Assembly: GCA_050250135.1 (NCBI GenBank)
Contig: JBFWPF010000025.1
Coordinates: 1 to 31,676 of the forward strand
Reading direction: 5' to 3'
Source of the DNA: JBFWPF01 sp050250135
GTDB taxonomy: Bacteria > Chlamydiota > Chlamydiia > Chlamydiales > JAFEGQ01
DNA: 31,676 bases
Numbering within the stretch: position 1 is the stretch's first letter; every line of letters starts with the position of its first letter. The notes beneath the pieces are model-generated. The model was not told the origin of the DNA and searched no databases. It saw only the letters and a program-made list of their open reading frames with translations. This document shows positions 31,206-31,676 of this stretch, piece by piece. The position numbers and the translations under genes are program-made.

Positions 31206-31586
31206 CTAACTGATGGTGCGCCCTAGATCCTGAAGAGAGATGAAGTGGACCCGAACGCCCCCATAATCTCGCTGATAGGTCTCCGTAACGTCTGATGCGA
31301 CGACATAATTATTCCCCTCAGGATAGCGACGGCGAAAAGCGTGGAGATTGGCAGGATCAAACTTGCTAGCGCTCCATTTGCACTCGATCGTGATGGGTTT
31401 GTTGCCCCCTTTGTCAGCGACTACAAAATCGATCTCATGTCCCCGTTTATCTCGCCAATAGAGAGGCTGCCACTGCTGAAGCTGCCCGATTAGTTCACCT
31501 AGCACCATATGCTCCCACAGGTTTCCCCGATCGTCTGGTCTAAGGGAGGTGTCAAGCGACATCCGAAATTGACCCCTTTCCGACAC
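31206..31586 (-). pseudogene. C-terminal DUF4143 fragment of an AAA-type ATPase
   Basis: From DDRGNLWEHMVLGELIGQL onward the sequence matches the C-terminal DUF4143 region of the ATPase family found with archaeal-type AAA domains. WRDKRGHEIDFVVADKGG and ITIECKWS form a PD-(D/E)xK-like nuclease core (Asp, then Glu-x-Lys). The usual 250 or more N-terminal residues with Walker motifs are absent. The first 20 or so codons (from GTG 31586) come from IS-end-like DNA. It is therefore a truncated gene, although a short protein could be made. Confidence 0.75.
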
Positions 31587-31676
31587 GAAAACTGACCCCC
31601 CTCCTGGTTATTCATTAAACTCTTTCCTTTATCTCCGCGTACGCCTTTTCCAGCGGGACTCTAGAGCTCAGCTCCA
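31570..31676. mobile_element. Probable end of an IS21-type insertion sequence
   Basis: TGACCCC occurs twice in short direct-repeat context: GAAATTGACCCC (31565-31576) and GAAAACTGACCCC (31587-31599). This is the arrangement of terminal repeats in IS21-family elements, whose ends also start with TG. The element would run rightward out of the window and interrupts the DUF4143 gene. Its left boundary near 31570 is approximate. Confidence 0.55.
31615..31676 (-). CDS. C-terminal end of a protein inside the IS-like element (partial)
   Basis: The minus-strand frame from the window edge reads ELSSRVPLEKAYAEIKERV and stops at TAA (31615-31617). It would be the last gene of the element if the IS21 reading is right, but the 19 residues visible are too few to recognise a transposase or its ATPase helper. 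Confidence 0.4.
   Translation of the reverse strand, partial: ELSSRVPLEKAYAEIKERV

Noticed and set aside
31183..31212. Plus-strand TTGACA-18-TAACTG promoter
   Set aside because: It faces the 3' ends of minus-strand genes with no plus-strand gene downstream.

Overview
The window looks like a chromosomal segment of an environmental (Parachlamydiales-like) member of the Chlamydiota. The main evidence is gene order. It runs dnaE, a BamD-like TPR protein, an LptE-like lipoprotein and an RsbW-like kinase. Then come lpxC-fabZ-lpxA-fmt, hydrophobic proteins, and rplC through rplQ with secY and rpoA embedded. A gap gene and a CT504-like protein follow. From memory this matches two blocks of the Chlamydia trachomatis chromosome (about CT545-CT550 and CT533-CT504), including an S10/spc/alpha cluster without rpsJ, rpsN, rpmD, rpmJ or rpsD. 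A cysteine-rich MOMP-like porin fits the same assignment. By eye the sequence is GC-rich, unlike classical chlamydiae, so this is probably an uncultured or less-studied lineage.

Layout. Positions 1-407 hold a broken gene remnant and a hairpin leader. 408-4058 is dnaE. 4023-4485 (minus) is a two-gene operon of tiny exported proteins, one with a near-perfect RanBP2-type zinc finger. 4652-6712 is an envelope/regulatory set on the plus strand. 6870-7298 (minus) is a conserved unknown with its own promoter. 7539-10638 is the lipid A/fatty-acid/fMet-tRNA operon. 10663-12197 holds hydrophobic, probably chlamydia-specific proteins. 12210-24261 is the ribosomal protein, secY and rpoA super-operon. 24293-25975 is a major facilitator gene interrupted by a small palindromic element. 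26036-28089 holds the porin and gap. 28143-28727 is a MazEF-like toxin-antitoxin pair whose toxin is frameshifted. 28856-29633 is a CT504-like protein plus tRNA-Leu(UAA). 29634-30069 is hairpin-rich non-coding DNA. 30027-31136 (minus) is an exported choloylglycine-hydrolase-family enzyme. 31206-31676 is a DUF4143 gene truncated by what looks like one end of an IS21-type element.

The most interesting signal is structural. Three unrelated-sequence but similarly built elements of 157-163 bp (6124-6286, 6713-6869, 24493-24650) are each one nearly full-length inverted repeat, and each is flanked by a 3-4 bp direct repeat (GGT, TTAA, TTA). For 24493-24650, removing the element and one TTA copy rejoins the two halves of the transporter reading frame exactly. 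For 6124-6286, removal changes the LptE-like C-terminus by only a few codons and restores a compact operon. A fourth structured locus (29824-30069) is bounded by inverted AATTTTACCACAGA repeats and holds four tandem hairpins. This genome therefore appears to carry an active or recently active population of MITE-like palindromes that reshape gene ends.

Functionally the window combines core translation, transcription and replication genes with outer-membrane biogenesis (LpxA, LpxC, BamD-like, LptE-like, MOMP-like) and a small accessory fringe at both ends. Synteny statements are from memory, not from a search.
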